Shown: positions 1-12,100, counted from the first letter of the stretch. The stretch is 64,000 bases of DNA from Atherinomorus stipes (GCA_023101725.1 JALJCO010000083.1:476501-540500); one strand, 5' to 3'. Numbers and translations are program-made. The notes: generated by a model from the letters alone, not told the origin.

Positions 1-1655
1 TGTGTCTACAGCTGAACCTAAAAATTCAGAGGAGTAAAGCTCCAAACATTCAAATTGCCAGAAGAATATCTGCCAGTCAGACATTAGCAAAAAACAAAAA
101 ACAAAAAAAAAAGAATTAACTCAGGTGGTCATGATTTAATATTTAAAGGGAGTAGAGGCAAGATTAAGAAACGAAACTTGCGACTGGCGCTTCAGGTAAC
201 TGCAGCCACAAGCCAACCTGTCATGGGAGGCACAAACTGAAGCTATATTGTTGTTTACTAAGCTTTTTCTTCGTAGTTACACTTTTTAGTGTCTTTCAGT
301 TGATCTGGATCGTTTGCTGATGGCAGAAGAATCCATAACTATCCCTAACAGTGTTTGAACTTACTGTGACTGCAGCACACAGCCTGTTCAAGGCAACAGA
401 GAGAGACGTGGGTGGAAACGTTCTTTTTGGTATTTAGCACTTCATCACCTATTAGTATTAAAAAAAATCTACATGCATGTTTGTTTTTTTAAATTCCTGC
501 CTGTGATCCCTTTAAGATTGCTTTTATTTCATGATTGAATGGCTTGCACATAAAGGAATGCTGCATCCATTACATGAAAGACGTTTTAGTCCATATTCAC
601 ATAAAAGATCACATTGATTAGAGCACATTGATAATTTAGATAATCAAAAAGGGTTTTTTTTTTTTTTTTTACTGAGAAATCCACACACTCAGCAGGAAAG
701 AGAACGAAAGCATATACGGCTTGTGTGGCAGGTGAATTCCTGACAAATGATAAATTAAGTTTCAGACATCTGGAGGAAAAAAAACAGGGACACTGATATC
801 CCCTCTCCAACACTGAAGATATCTTCCACATCATTTGAAAAACAAGAGTTTCTCTTTATCAGAAACATAACAAATTCTTTATCATCTGTCAAAAAAGGCT
901 TTGATATGTTAAATAAGAACTGCTTCAAGTGAGACATAAGTGAATCTGATCTGCCTTTATCATGCAGTGTTTGAAGATGCATTGAATAAATCTACATTTC
1001 TAGTTTGTAGAGCATTGGCTAACACTGACGGCATATGTTTATTTTTACAGTCACATCTAAAAGGAGCTCGGGAACCTTGACCCCCCTGATACTTGTCCCC
1101 TCACTGCAGGAAGAAAAAAATGAAGACATGATGAGGTCATCCCAAAACTAAAATTCATTTCTTACAAGGCCACAACTTGCAAATGCATTTGGGAAAAACT
1201 AAAGAGAAAATTGCAAATCACACTTACCAATAATTACTAGCTGAATGCAAACTCAAGTGTCTGACATTTGACAAAAACTGAACAGCCGAACACAAAAAAC
1301 CAGCTCATTATGACAGAAGCACCACAACCTTTAATTACAAGGTAATGAGACTGTGGAGCAGTAACTAATATTAGACTAGAAACACATGTTGTACAGTAAT
1401 TGGTCTTTTTTACAACATCAAGCTGGATATTTGATAAAATAATCACTCGTCTCTTTTAGTTTTTGATAAAACTAGGAATTTATCTGACAGTGACACAACT
1501 GAGGATGCTTTTGACTCTTCCTGGCCTTCTGAGGGCTTCAATGGTTCCTCTGTGCTCAGATGTAGCAGTAGTAGGGGGAAGTAATACTACAGCCTTTTCA
1601 TGAGTCTACAAAGCTCAAAAGGTAGAGTTAGAATAATTATATACTCATGCACATG
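1..1655. other. AT-rich DNA, no gene recognised
   Basis: I see no supported gene, RNA or recognised repeat here apart from short A and T runs, such as the T run near 655-671. Reading frames are short, without domains, and partly encode runs of Lys or Phe from homopolymers. Confidence 0.6.
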
Positions 1656-1945
1656 TTATTGTTATGTTATCAATGATATATATTACTGCAGTATTATAGT
1701 GTGACATGCACTCTGTCCCGAACGCCACATTACTGCTGTGGAAAAGTACTGCTGACTGCTGACACAAATTTGTTTTGTCTGAGTTATCTTGTGTGAATAA
1801 AAGCTGCAAGGAAGGAAGAAAACTTTGGAGATGGTATCAGCTCATCTGGTGTGCAGTCTCCCCTTGCAAGTTAAAACTCTAACTTGGTGTCGACTCTTTC
1901 TTGTCTGTCTCATTCCTTCAGGGTTGATAAAGAATTAACCTAACA
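1656..1945 (+). mobile_element. Possible solo LTR or LTR 3' portion
   Basis: The segment has LTR-like layout. It begins near a TGTTA and ends in CCTAACA. It carries an AATAAA polyadenylation signal at 1797-1802, followed by about 140 bases of pyrimidine-richer DNA resembling a U5 region. I see no clear primer-binding site after 1945 and no second LTR, so a solo LTR or truncated relic is the most that can be argued. The left boundary is a guess. It could also be ordinary DNA with a chance polyadenylation hexamer. Confidence 0.25.
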
Positions 1946-2750
1946 GGTCGTATCTACGGTGCAAACGAATATCCAATTATGGACCACTCAATGACTGCAC
2001 GGACTCCAGGTTCTGTGGCTTTGAAACGGGCCCAAATCATCATCCTTCCACCACTATGCTTGCTTGTTGGTTTGAGGCATTTGTGCCGATATTCTGTTTG
2101 TTTCCCTAAAGACGAGTTATTTGCATTCTGACCAAAGACTTAACTGCTCCATTACTCATGGGGTTTGTTTAGATGCAGCAGTAATGCCATGTGTTCTCAG
2201 GAGAGAGACATTTTTTAAAAAATTTTTTCTTGCTGGAGCCCTTAAAATAAACATACTTGCACAAGTTATTTTTCTAACCATACACTCTTGAACTGTAAAT
2301 CTCACTAACCTTAGACAGATATTCTCACTGAGGACCCTAACAGGCATCAGCTTTGCATCCCCTTCTTGATCTCTGCAGCCAGTAAGCTAATGTTGCTCTT
2401 GCTTGGGTTGTGCTTTCATTGTTCTGTCCCTTTTCTTTCTCCTCATTTCCCCCTAATGTCCCTTTGGGTCACTTGAAGATGTGATGAGGTGCTGTAAAGC
2501 AAAGTTCTGCTGACAAAGCTCTGCAACCCCGGTGGCAATTGGAACCCACTGGAAGTCGAAAATATTATGCCACTCTTCACCCACTAGGGGCTGGCTCCAA
2601 AACAAAGAAATCCACAGACTCACATGTTAAAACGCAACTCACAGCAGAAATAAACGTGCTTCCAGCCTGGTCCAAAACCCATTTTAGGTTTAATTGGTCA
2701 AGTCTACCTTCATATAACTGTGAGGTTTTTTATAACTCTTCCATTTAGAT
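1946..2750. other. No gene recognised
   Basis: Unique-looking DNA of mixed composition. I see no domain-bearing reading frame and no recognised repeat up to the hAT-like element that starts at 2759. Confidence 0.5.
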
Positions 2751-3176
2751 GTTATATTTAGGGCTGTCAGCGATTGAAAAAAATAATAAATTTTTTCTAG
2801 AGGATTTGTAATTAATTAATCACATTTTAATCTTATATCTGCTGAAGCAGTCATGAGGGACAATGGTCCTCAAGGGCCGCAGTCCTTTAGGTTTTCCACA
2901 TACCTGCTCCCACACAGCCTTTGAAGTTCTGTACAGTGACTCACTGACACGCTGACTCTTCTTCGTCTTTTTCTTCTTCTGGTGTCTATGTGGTTGACAA
3001 ACAGCTTTATATACATTACTACCAACCACTGCCCGGGTCATTCAGTGGGCTAAATTTAAATTGTTTGTGCATTGAATTGGCACTCTGAATTAATCATGTT
3101 TATTTTCTAATGCATTTATTTTCAGTGTTATTAATTAATCTAATCAATGCATTAAGCTGACTGCCCTGGTTATTTT
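2751..3176. mobile_element. Nonautonomous hAT-like MITE with 8-bp TSD
   Basis: The ends are inverted repeats: TAGGGCTGTCAGC at the left and, read on the other strand, CAGGGCAGTCAGC at the right, so the element body is 2759-3168. The flanking 8-mers GTTATATT (2751-2758) and GTTATTTT (3169-3176) match at 7 of 8 positions, as expected for a hAT target duplication. Both subterminal regions are rich in ATTAAT motifs. No transposase is present. The same end type recurs at 48326-48708 and, as a fragment, at 24388-24477. Confidence 0.65.
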
Positions 3177-3296
3177 ATCTTGAAATTACACATAATTAGG
3201 GGCGTCTCCTTCTGATTAGTTTAGTTTATTGAAAGGATCCCCATTAGCTACAGCCATGCTGCAGTTATTCTTCCTGGGGTCCTGAAAATATATACA

Positions 3297-3690
3297 TTAA
3301 AGGCAGGGTGGACGATGTGTTGTAGGAGCTTTTTTTACTATATTGCTTACAGTCTTCACAAGATCATTAGAAATACAAAACAAAAAAGGCAAAAAATGAA
3401 TGTTGTGAGTAAAACAAAATGAAAAAATTGATTGACAGGCAGCAGACCGGATACCAGCCTCCCAGCTGGTGGCTGATGGTTAGCTCCTTGTTTGCTCTCT
3501 ACAAAGCCTCAGCCTGTGGCTTCACTTTTAGCTCTTCAGAAACCGATGAATGATGTAAGTGGAAGGTTCATCCCTCTTTGTTTATGGTCTCAGTATGCTT
3601 TCAGCACTGATTCTCCACTTCTAGGTCTGCTCTGCAACGTCTGGGCCACCTGCATAACGCTGCTGTCGGGTGCAGACCTCATGTCCTAAT
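3297..3690 (+). repeat. Interspersed repeat beginning at TTAA, family also at 42.8 and 53.7 kb
   Basis: Starting at a TTAA, the segment reads AAGGCAGGGTGGACGATGTG and then TTTTTACTATATTGCTTA. A diverged copy of this start lies at 42829-42905. The part near 3528-3570, containing CACTTTTAGCTCTTCAGAAA, recurs at 53692-53740. The shared blocks show an interspersed family, probably a TTAA-flanked DNA element. The right end and any terminal inverted repeat are not resolved. Confidence 0.45.
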
Positions 3691-3837
3691 CAGCTATTTT
3701 TCGGGAAGTGACAAAAAACAAGTGGTTTTGTAAAAACTAGATACGACATAATAAAACTTTATATTGAGGTTTGTTTTTTTTAGATTAAAGTCATATATTT
3801 GATTGTATTAATTCATTTATATATTTTTGAATATTTT

Positions 3838-3926
3838 TACCAAATCAAGCTCACATGAAGTTACAGGGATTTTTAATGATGTAAATTGGAGATAGGAGGT
3901 TTGTACCTGACAGCGACGATAATCAG
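3838..3926 (+). repeat. Diverged copy of the core of the 25.5-kb hairpin element
   Basis: This stretch aligns with 25589-25675, sharing blocks such as AAATCAAGCTCA, TTTTAATGATGTAAA, GAGATAGGA and GTTTGTACC. The flanking hairpin arms seen at 25.5 kb are not recognisable here, so it is a partial or eroded copy. Confidence 0.5.
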
Positions 3927-4078
3927 TATATCATCATGATGCATGCCTTATTGGGATTACATGATCTGACACATTGTGGGGTTAACTCAATTAAGTTTAC
4001 AGTTTGTCTGATGCCAACACACCGGGGGAAAGTCAAGGGATTAAATGTACACTTAAATGACAAAATGCAGAATGAAAC

Positions 4079-4094
4079 GGGGGGGGGGGGGGGG
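4079..4094 (+). repeat. Poly-G run
   Basis: An uninterrupted run of 16 G followed by GC-rich bases. The overlapping short frames on both strands are products of the homopolymer. Confidence 0.95.
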
Positions 4095-5430
4095 CGCCTC
4101 AAACGCACCCACACCACTACCAACTACATTATACCTGGATTTTCCAACAACACCCCAAAGTGGTAAATCTTACTACTCCATGATATTACACCCACACAGT
4201 CACAATTGTTCATGACGTTAGAGTTAATTGTGTTTGAATCAACACAGAAACTTTTAACACCACTAATTTTACACTGTTGAATTCACTGTGAGTAAAGGAG
4301 TTCACATCAATGATGACCAGTTAAACAAGTGCATTTGATTAGCAGCAGCTGGCTACCATTTATCCTTTTATTTCATATATCAGAGGTTTTGGTTTTATAA
4401 TTTGTGACCTGGAATGATGAGATCATATTTTAGTAAATAAAATTCTGGTATTTACGAAGGATCTACTTTCTTCATATTACTGTATAAAGTACTTATTTCT
4501 ACACGTTCTTTGCCTTTTATGAAACTGTTTAATATGCTCTTTCTGTTTCTGTCCAAATTAATTTAAAATTTTTGCTTTTCAACAGCTCAGGCTTCCACTA
4601 ATTAAACCAAGCTCTGAAATCTTACAGCGCTACAATCAATTTCAATTATACAGACTGCTCCCGATAACATGAGAGATACCTGATATTATTTGCACTAACC
4701 TGATTTCCATGATCTCCTCTGACAAGGAGTAAATGACTTACATTGCTGAGATGTGGATGTTTTGCCCAGCCCTGTTTGTTCACCATCAAATCACATTTTA
4801 TTAGAAACAATGGCATGAAGTACCCAGCAAAATGAAATTATGGTCAACATCGTGCTACAGAGATAAATATCCTGCAGTCAGCAGCTCTTTGCATCACATT
4901 AATTCTTTGGCAAAAGATTAGCGCTGTGTGCACAGGGAAAGTTAAGTCGAGTCGTTTGTCTTGGAATTGGTCCCTTCACTTGAAATTAATTGTTCTCCAT
5001 ATGTGGAAGAATAGCAAAAAATCTGACTCAATCCAGACTTCATTTGTTATAATTAAGGTCTGGTTAAAAAAAAAGAGAACATATTCTGACACGTGGAGTA
5101 ATTTGACCCATTCATCAGCTGCTTCTGCAGTCATCGGTTCTGCTAACAGAGGTGGGAGGAAAACAGCCAGACATCAGAGTCAGGGAGGAATTCATAGGCG
5201 CCATCATTACTGTTAGTCACAGCAGCAGTTATGATGGTTATAGTTTAAAAGTAGATGACTAAAATAGTGGAGACAAGTTGTGTTAGAATTGAGAATCAAC
5301 ATTTTTTTTCAAACATTTAAGTTCTAATAATAATAATAATATAGAAATAATTAAGACATAAGCAGAAATTTTTTTCCTGATCTTGAATATTCGCCAACAT
5401 AAACCATAATTATGACAAGTTATAGTTGAA
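4095..5430. other. No gene recognised; AT-rich with short repeats
   Basis: A segment around 4228-4300 has several GTTAA/TTAAC-type words (for example TTTTAACACCACTAATTTT) reminiscent of a common fish repeat, but boundaries cannot be set. A short TAA-type microsatellite lies near 5325-5341. Nothing else is recognised. Confidence 0.45.
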
Positions 5431-5435
5431 TATAT

Positions 5436-5964
5436 CGTATTTTCTGCACTATAAGCTGCTCTGGAGTATCAGTCACACCAGTCAAATAATGCGTCATGAA
5501 GAAAAAACAGAAGTGGCGCTGGAGATGGGTTGGGTGCTGTAAATAACAGCAAATGACAACAAATTAAGGCAATTTTCAGATTTATCATATCCGTTTTGTT
5601 ACTGCTAAAACTTCCCAATCACTCAGATACCAAAGTTGAAGCCTGTAAATAATCATAAACGTCATAATTAAAAAGGATAATCATGGTTTTTGAGGATTTG
5701 TTCCAGGCAGTACAGCCACATGTTCAAAATGAATTCCTTTTGCTGAGATAAGGCTATTTTGGGATCTTTACCTTTGGCGCACACATGTAACATATGAAAT
5801 TAGACAGTCATATTTACTTCTTGGCTCATGTCAGTCAATATGAATTAACACTTAGAAATATTTTAAATTGTATATATTTTGATATATAAGTCGCTCTGGA
5901 CTATAAGTCGCACATGCAGCCAAACTATTTAAAAAGTGTGACTTATAGTCCGGAAAATATGGTA
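5436..5964 (+). mobile_element. MITE with ACTATAAGTCGC-type ends, copy 1
   Basis: The left end reads GTATTTTCTGCACTATAAG and the right end reads CTTATAGTCCGGAAAATAT, which are inverted relative to each other. Inner copies of ATAAGTCGC near 5886 and 5909 add subterminal repeats. A second copy in opposite orientation lies at 52627-53188 and shares internal blocks, including the equivalents of GGCTATTTTGGGATCTTTA and CAGTACAGCCACATGTTCAA. There is no transposase, so it is nonautonomous. The family is common in fish genomes, but its superfamily cannot be fixed from sequence alone. The right end abuts a poly-A run. Confidence 0.75.
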
Positions 5965-5968
5965 GTAA

Positions 5969-6037
5969 AATAAAAAAAAAAAAAAAAAAAAAAATTTATT
6001 ATTCCTAAGGGGAAATAAATTTTTAATTAAAACTATT

Positions 6038-6075
<38 letters not shown>

Positions 6076-7190
6076 AGGAGAAAGTGGAGTTGGAAGCTCT
6101 TAGGGGGAATATCTTTACAAAGAAAGAAAATGGAGAGAGAGAAGAGAAGGGGAAGAAAAAAGAAGTCTTATAACCTCTAAAAAAAAGGAGAGGAGAGAAA
6201 AAAAAAAAAAGAAACACCAAAAAAGGAAGAAGAAATGAAAAAATAAAAAAAAAAAAGAAAAGGGGGAAGGGGGGAAATCCCTCAAGAGAGAAAGGGGGGA
6301 CGCTCCTGCACCCCCGCACCACTGTCTAAAAGAAGGGAGAGAAGAGAGAGGAAAGAGAAGAGTAGAATATAGTGTTGTGTGTGAGATATTTGGGGGGGAG
6401 TGTGTGTGTGTGTGTTAGGATGGGATCAACCGGGTTAAATCATAAATAATCTTTCTCAAAGATATTGGGGTTTGGGGGAGGAGGGGGGTTATTCTTCTGG
6501 AGAAGAGGGGGGAGGGAGAAGGAAGGGAGGGGGAAGATTAAATTCAATAATATAAGGGGATGGGAGAGCGTGTGAATCCAATCAAAACAATCTCAAGCGT
6601 CGCCTAAGAAAGAAAAAAAAAAAGAAGAATATGTAAAAGAGAGGTGGGGGTGTAGTCTTGAGTGGGTCCATGACAGATAATAGCAGAATAAGAACAAATA
6701 CAGATCAATGTGGTCCATGCAGTTCCCCATCGAGACATCGGGGGCAGAATCCAGGCACAAGGAGGGGAAAATGGGCTTAAAGGAGAAGAACTGAAAAACT
6801 AGCAAAACGAAAGAGTAAGAGTAATATCACAACATCCACAAAAAAAAGGGAGGGGGAAGCCATGCGGCAAGAACGAAAAAACAGAAAAACCGAAAAAAAA
6901 CAAGAAACCCGGGGAAAAAAGAAAATAAAAGAAATAGAAAGCCTTAAGCAACAAGCAAACACATGATCAGCCCAAATCCCCAAGAGCGCCGGCCAGGGGG
7001 GACAGGGGCATCCGGGTCAAGGAAAAATTGATGAAAGAATTGAAAAAAAAGTAGAACATTGTATAAATAAATAAAAATAAAAGAGTGAAGAGAAGGGAAG
7101 AGGGGAAAAAGAAGAAGAAGGGGAGAAGAAAAAAAGGAAGAGGGAAGAAGGAAGAGGAGAAGAGGAAAACATAATATAATATAATTTTAG
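5969..7190 (+). repeat. Polypurine-rich tract over 1 kb
   Basis: After A runs at about 5971-5994 and 6040-6073, the plus strand is dominated by A and G to about 7190. It has G runs (for example 6393-6399 and 6480-6530), a short GT run near 6401-6414 and many A runs. Less biased islands occur around 6655-6780 and 6965-7020. Frames on the minus strand here are Phe/Leu/Ser-rich and are not genes. The irregular texture could be a degenerated microsatellite, a purine-rich repeat or low-quality consensus. Mirror-symmetric purine tracts can form triplex DNA and G runs can form quadruplexes, which is inference here. Confidence 0.8.
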
Positions 7191-7297
7191 GATCATTACT
7201 ATTATGGATGGCCATTGTTCATGTTACGTTTTAGTGTCATTTAAGTCCAAAAGGGCTGGGCACGTGTGCATGACACTTTAATAAAATATTTATTTAT

Positions 7298-7404
7298 TAT
7301 AATATAATATGATATAATATAATATAATATAATATAATATAATATAATATAATATAATATAATATAATATAATATAATATAATATAATATAATATAATAT
7401 AATA
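7298..7404 (+). repeat. (AATAT)n pentanucleotide microsatellite
   Basis: About 21 units of AATAT, nearly perfect, with one GATAT variant near 7311. A minor cluster of the same word lies at 7170-7183. The minus-strand frame of Tyr, Ile and Leu repeats is an artefact of the array. Confidence 0.97.
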
Positions 7405-8838
7405 AACATTCTGATACAGTCAACCTTTGTAAATTCCATTTGCCTGAGGATGCATTTAAAATGATTGGTTTGTTATTTTGAAGGGATCTTTGGACTCCTT
7501 TCGACTTATCATTTCAAGCATCTATAGATCCATTCAAGAAGTAAATGAACCTTTTCCCGTTACCGTTATTCCAAGTGACAAATCTCGTGCACCAACCTCT
7601 GAAAAACACAATTAGCCCACACCACAGCACCTCCAACTTTGTGTAATTATAATCTCTCTAATTCGGCTAGAGTTCTAAATCTATTCAAGCGCTGCGTCTC
7701 TTTCGTTTGTGTGTCGTTTGCCCGGATGAGGCTTTGTCCAACCAATAGATCAAAGGCTTCAACTTTCCTGGGTCATTTCCTGATTTTGTAATATAATCCT
7801 CTCAGTGAAAGGAAGATGGAACATTATTCAAAGTGACTGTGTAAGAACACAAGCATGAGTTTGCAGTTAGGAGCATGTTAATGATTTGCATTCAAATCCT
7901 CCTCTGGGGGTTACAATTAAAAAAAAAAAAAAAAATCACCCAATATTTGTTTAATGTCCACATTCAGCTAGCTACATGTTCACCCTCATCTCATGTTGGA
8001 GCATTTCCTTTGTCTGTGACACTGACTGAGCATTGCAGGCTGCCTGGAATCAATGAGCCAGTGTTTAGATTATGATCAACAGCAGCCTGGAAATCTATTC
8101 CTGAAACATGATAACAAATCAATATTCCTAAAGCTTAGTAAGGAATCAATCCAGTCTCCCAGCAGAGATGAGTCCTGCAGGACAAGATTGAGAAGCAGAA
8201 AATCCAAGCCGTATTAGAAGAAATTAAAGAGCAGGGCAAAAGCCGTGACGTGAATTCACCATGGGAAAAAGATAAAATAATATTAACCAGCCCGACCTCA
8301 TAGCTGTGCATTTTGAAAGGAAAAGTATTTTAATCATGCGTATGGGCATGAATTCTTTCCTCATTTCTTTCATGTCACCCAGCATGACTTTTATGTAATG
8401 TACTTAAATTGGAAATTTCTTGCAGCACATTTTCTGTTGCAGGCGTTTCTCGTCACCCCAGAAATCCAGAAAGCCGAGACATAAGGTTTCTAATCTAATG
8501 GCATAGCGTGCATCTGTCAGAATGTACAGTAGCTCCCTGTGAATCTCAGCTCGTTTTATACTGTTTAGTCCAATATCCACGTAAAAGCAGTTTATTCTGT
8601 GGAACAAATGAACTTATGTATTCCTTATTTATGGAGTCACGATGTTTATTTACTCAGCCTAAGAGATTTGTTTGTATTAAGTTACACTACTTTATGTTTA
8701 TTGTATTAAAGTCATATGTCCTTTTGCTCTAATGGATCCTCACCAGATTTTCTTTGTCTTGGTATAATTTACTGGAGGCCAGTTGATTCAATTTTGCACA
8801 TCCTTCCTACTCTGGTTTGTCTCTGTTTTATTACAAGC
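7405..8838. other. No gene recognised
   Basis: Unique-looking DNA without supported genes or recognised repeats, except an A run at 7918-7935. The part from about 8100 to 8400 is free of recognisable repeats but offers no coding signal. Confidence 0.5.
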
Positions 8839-8839
8839 A

Positions 8840-9075
8840 GTGTGCGGTAAACACAACACTGTGTATGATAGACAGATTTAGACATCAGTCACACCTTAAA
8901 GCTATACTACGTAAGTTTTCAACCTCAAAACTCTGCATTTGAATTGTTTTGATGGCATACTGACATTCATTATGCTCATTCCAGGAGCTGTCGTTACCCT
9001 GCAGCATCCCGAGGCAGAGAAACCACTCTTCACAACTTTTTTTTTTCCAGCCCGGAGCATCACATGGCAGCTGTT
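8840..9075 (+). repeat. Repeat unit, first of a local direct duplication
   Basis: The block contains CACACCTTAAAGC (8889-8901), GTTTTGATGGCA, TTCATTATGCTCATT, GGAGCTGT and CCCTGCAGCATCC. The same series recurs in the same order and orientation at 9264-9470, offset by about 415 bases. This is a local tandem duplication or two insertions of one family. No terminal repeats or coding capacity are evident. Confidence 0.7.
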
Positions 9076-9149
9076 TTTGCTTTACAGCACCATGCAGGAG
9101 CAGGAGCTAGCAAAAAGAAGAAAAAAAAAATGTTGTAAGGTGCCATTGC

Positions 9150-9263
9150 ATCAAACTTACTTTAAATACATTAATAAGGGATATAGACCTTAAACAAGGA
9201 AGTAAAGCTGATGTGTACACATCCTGCAGCACATAAACACACACTGGTATTCGTAAAAGAAGA
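9150..9263 (+). repeat. Inter-unit segment shared with 12.37 kb
   Basis: GACCTTAAACAAGG, AAGCTGATGTGTACAC, CAGCACATAAACACACACTGGTA and GTAAAAGAAGAATGTGCA have close matches in order at 12395-12480. The repeated unit therefore includes this linker, and a third partial copy exists about 3 kb downstream. Confidence 0.6.
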
Positions 9264-9470
9264 ATGTGCAGTACAACACAATGCTGTGCATCAGAGACGC
9301 AGGTCACACCTTAAAGCAACTCTGCATACGCTTCTGACTCGTTTTGATGGCACACTGAGGTTCATTATGCTCATTTCAGGAGCTGTCATTACCCTGCAGC
9401 ATCCTGAGGCTGAGAAGATGCACTTTTAAACCCTTTTTCCAGCCTAGAGCATCACGTGATGGCTGCGGTC
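9264..9470 (+). repeat. Second unit of the local direct duplication
   Basis: It matches 8840-9075 block by block (CACACCTTAAAGC, GTTTTGATGGCACACTGA, TTCATTATGCTCATTTCAGG, CCCTGCAGCATCC, AGAGCATCAC), with some substitutions and small indels. A short tandem GTTGGCCAT motif follows near 9505-9525. Confidence 0.7.
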
Positions 9471-10073
9471 TGGATATCAACATGTTGACCATTTTCAACG
9501 CTGATGTTGGCCATGTTGGCCATGTTGAATGGCTGATTCAGCAAAGAAATGCAAGAGCGCGTTATAGTCAGAAGACAGTGAAAAAGGAAAAGAGAAAGTG
9601 ACAGAGGAAGAAATGAGATGAGTCACTGGATGTACCTTTACTGGCTAGAAAGAGCTCAGAGAAGACGTGGGATTCCAAACTAGCCTTTATTAGGGACGCT
9701 ATACTCAAAAACTCAACTAAGGCCCTTGTTTGGTGAATTATATTTTATAAATGACTATATCTTGTTGGTTTAACATAAAACAAAGAAAAGTTGGGTGAAC
9801 ATTTGCATTCTTTAGTCCAATGAAGGTTACTACTCCAAATCAACAACTCAGTGTAACTGGTCCTGTGGTGGGGTCCTTTGAATATTTCCCATCATGCTTT
9901 GTGGTTCCCACAATTCCATTCTGTACCGTAAGGATAGTGTACCTGTACATGTGATCACCTAAGGTTTTCTCCAGGTATGTGCTTGAGTCTCACTGTAAAT
10001 TTGATAGAAAGGTTGAATTCATTTTACAACAGTGGTTCTGTACAGATGGACGAATGGACAAACGGTAATTATG
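9471..10073. other. No gene recognised
   Basis: No supported feature beyond the short GTTGGCCAT tandem near 9505-9525. The segment ends at the target-site duplication of the hAT element. Confidence 0.5.
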
Positions 10074-10973
10074 ACTATACTCAGGGCTTGATATTGAAAC
10101 CCGCCAACCCACCAAATGCGGGTGAATTTCAGCAGTGGCGGGTAACATGGCCGCTCCAACTTTGGCGGGTTGAATTCTATTTACATTTTAATTGTAGTTT
10201 TCTCAAACGGCATCTGAAAAAATAAACAAACTTAAATGTTAGACTAAGACTACAACTCCCATGAGTACTGCCTGCGTACAGTGTTTGCTCATCGGCCCAT
10301 TTGTGGCCGACGTCACCAGAAGCGGTTCCGGTGGAGAGCGCAGTTGTGAAGCGGAGCGCTGCTGCTAGCTGAGATCGGCTTTCCAAAGGGGACTCCTAAC
10401 TTTCCTTCTGCGCGTCTGATCTTCACAGTTCTACCTGCAGCGCTTAGTTCGTGTTCAACATGAGAAAGCACGAGTTGTCGGAATGTGGCTCAGAGTCAGA
10501 CCGTGAAGCAGCATCTTTTCTGATTTTAGTTTTCTCCTGAATGTGTCAAATCCAGATCCCTCATACAGCAGCTGTTTAACGCTGATTGTGGGCAGTGATG
10601 ATAAAGATTTAACGTGTCGGACTAGAGCACTGTGGGAGACATCATAACTGATTATGTGATTCTCCACTGGTTTTCTTCACTGGTAGCCGTGGTCTACCTG
10701 CGTGACGAGGCTGAGCCATGCCCAAAATGATTGCTGCAGGCCGGCGGAGATCCGCCCAAACTCCAGAGTGCTCATAGAGCCGAACACGGCAATGCAAGTT
10801 TGGGATGTAAACGTCCTGAACGTGCATGGTAGCATGTTTTATAAACCATTCCCAAAGATGCAGCAATGTATTCACAAAGCTGCAGCATCCACTATTACTG
10901 AGGAGTGAACACATGATGGATCCAATGTGACGCTTTCAGTGTCCAGCAGCAAAAGCACGATATATATCGAATC

Positions 10974-11022
<49 letters not shown>

Positions 11023-11580
11023 AACCAGACAGCGACTGTAGGATGAAGGCTGTGGGGGTGAAAAGATTTAGCGGTCTCTTTTGTTTTTATTTTTTTCTTC
11101 TCTGTAGTTGCCTATTTAGTCTACTGCTATAAATAAATACTGAAACTGGGATTCTTTTCAGATTTTTTCCAGTTCAGTTTTTATCTTTTAAATTAATCTT
11201 TTACTCCCCTGCACCATTTTTCGAATGCAAAAAGAAACCACTTTTTTTTTATAACTTTGTCCAGTATGCTGCATATTTTCATATAAAAGGAGCTTTACAC
11301 AGAACCCTATCAGAGCTGAATGATTGATAAAGACCTGGAATGTTAAACATTTTATGTAGCCTTCATATGAATGTGTACAAGAGTCATTCAGGTTTAAAAA
11401 GTTTGTCAATCTAGTTTAAGTAAACTTTAGCAGGCCATAGTCGGCTTTAATCCTATTAAACATCTTTTCTCAACAACAAAATTGTGGCTAGTGAAAATGT
11501 TGTGTTGCTAGTAGCTTTGGAAATCCACTGGCCACAGTGGCTGGTGAGCAAAAAAGTTAATGTCAAGCCCTGATTATACT
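10074..11580. mobile_element. 1.5-kb nonautonomous hAT element with TSD
   Basis: The element body is 10082-11572. It starts with CAGGGCTTGATATTGAA and ends with a sequence whose complement reads CAGGGCTTGACATTAACTT. The flanking 8-mers ACTATACT (10074-10081) and ATTATACT (11573-11580) match at 7 of 8 positions, the hAT hallmark. Near the left end a GC-richer, promoter-like stretch leads to an ATG at 10460, but no transposase reading frame follows, so the element is a deletion derivative. A microsatellite (10974-11022) lies inside. It sits directly before a truncated foldback element at about 11590. Confidence 0.8.
10974..11022 (+). repeat. (ATT)n trinucleotide microsatellite
   Basis: About 16 perfect ATT units inside the hAT element. 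Confidence 0.97.
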
Positions 11581-11589
11581 GTATACTAT

Positions 11590-12100
11590 TTAACCGTTGA
11601 TTTACTACTTTTCTACTTCAAGTAGAATAAATAAATGAACGACTACTATTGTCCTGTGAGTCCAGATTTAGCTTTCCGTTAGTTATCAGGGTGTTCTGCA
11701 CACTTCTGGGCTGCGCCTTCACGATTTTCCTTGGTACAACAGAGAGGAGCAGCTCGCTACCCAGACAACAACAAAAACACAATGTGCAAAACTTTGAACT
11801 CACAGGACAATAGTTCTCATTCGTTCTACATACTTCATTCTACTTAAAGTATTGATAAATCAAGGATCAAGGATCAAGGAGTGTAACTGGGAGTTTTTGC
11901 TCCAAATAATGTCTTATATAGTGGCTGTCCCGTCTCCGCCATTTTACTAGATGTATACTGAAGGGTGACTCAACGTAATGTCTTCCCAAGGAGTCAAAAA
12001 TAGAAACTAGGGAGAAATAAACTAAAAAAAAAAAAAAACAAAAACAAAAAACAACAACCCCGGGAAAAAAAAAAAAAAAAGGGAGATGTTTGTGGTTGCT
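11590..12100. mobile_element. Truncated foldback element, 27.3-kb family
   Basis: This matches the centre and right arm of the element at 27324-27974. Shared blocks include CTATTGTCCTGTGAGT, CCGTTAGTTATCAGGGTGTTC, AACTCACAGGACAATAG, AATGTCTTATATAGTGGCTG and TCTTCCCAAGGAGTCAAA. The internal inverted match around the centre is kept, but most of the left arm is missing, ending close to the right TSD of the hAT element. An 8-bp tandem (AAGGATC) at 11863-11880 and long A runs at 12025-12080 are internal. Confidence 0.65.

Noticed and set aside
6023..7215. Several Phe/Leu-rich minus-strand frames resembling membrane proteins
   Set aside because: They are the translation of a polypurine tract; the hydrophobic look follows from T-rich codons.
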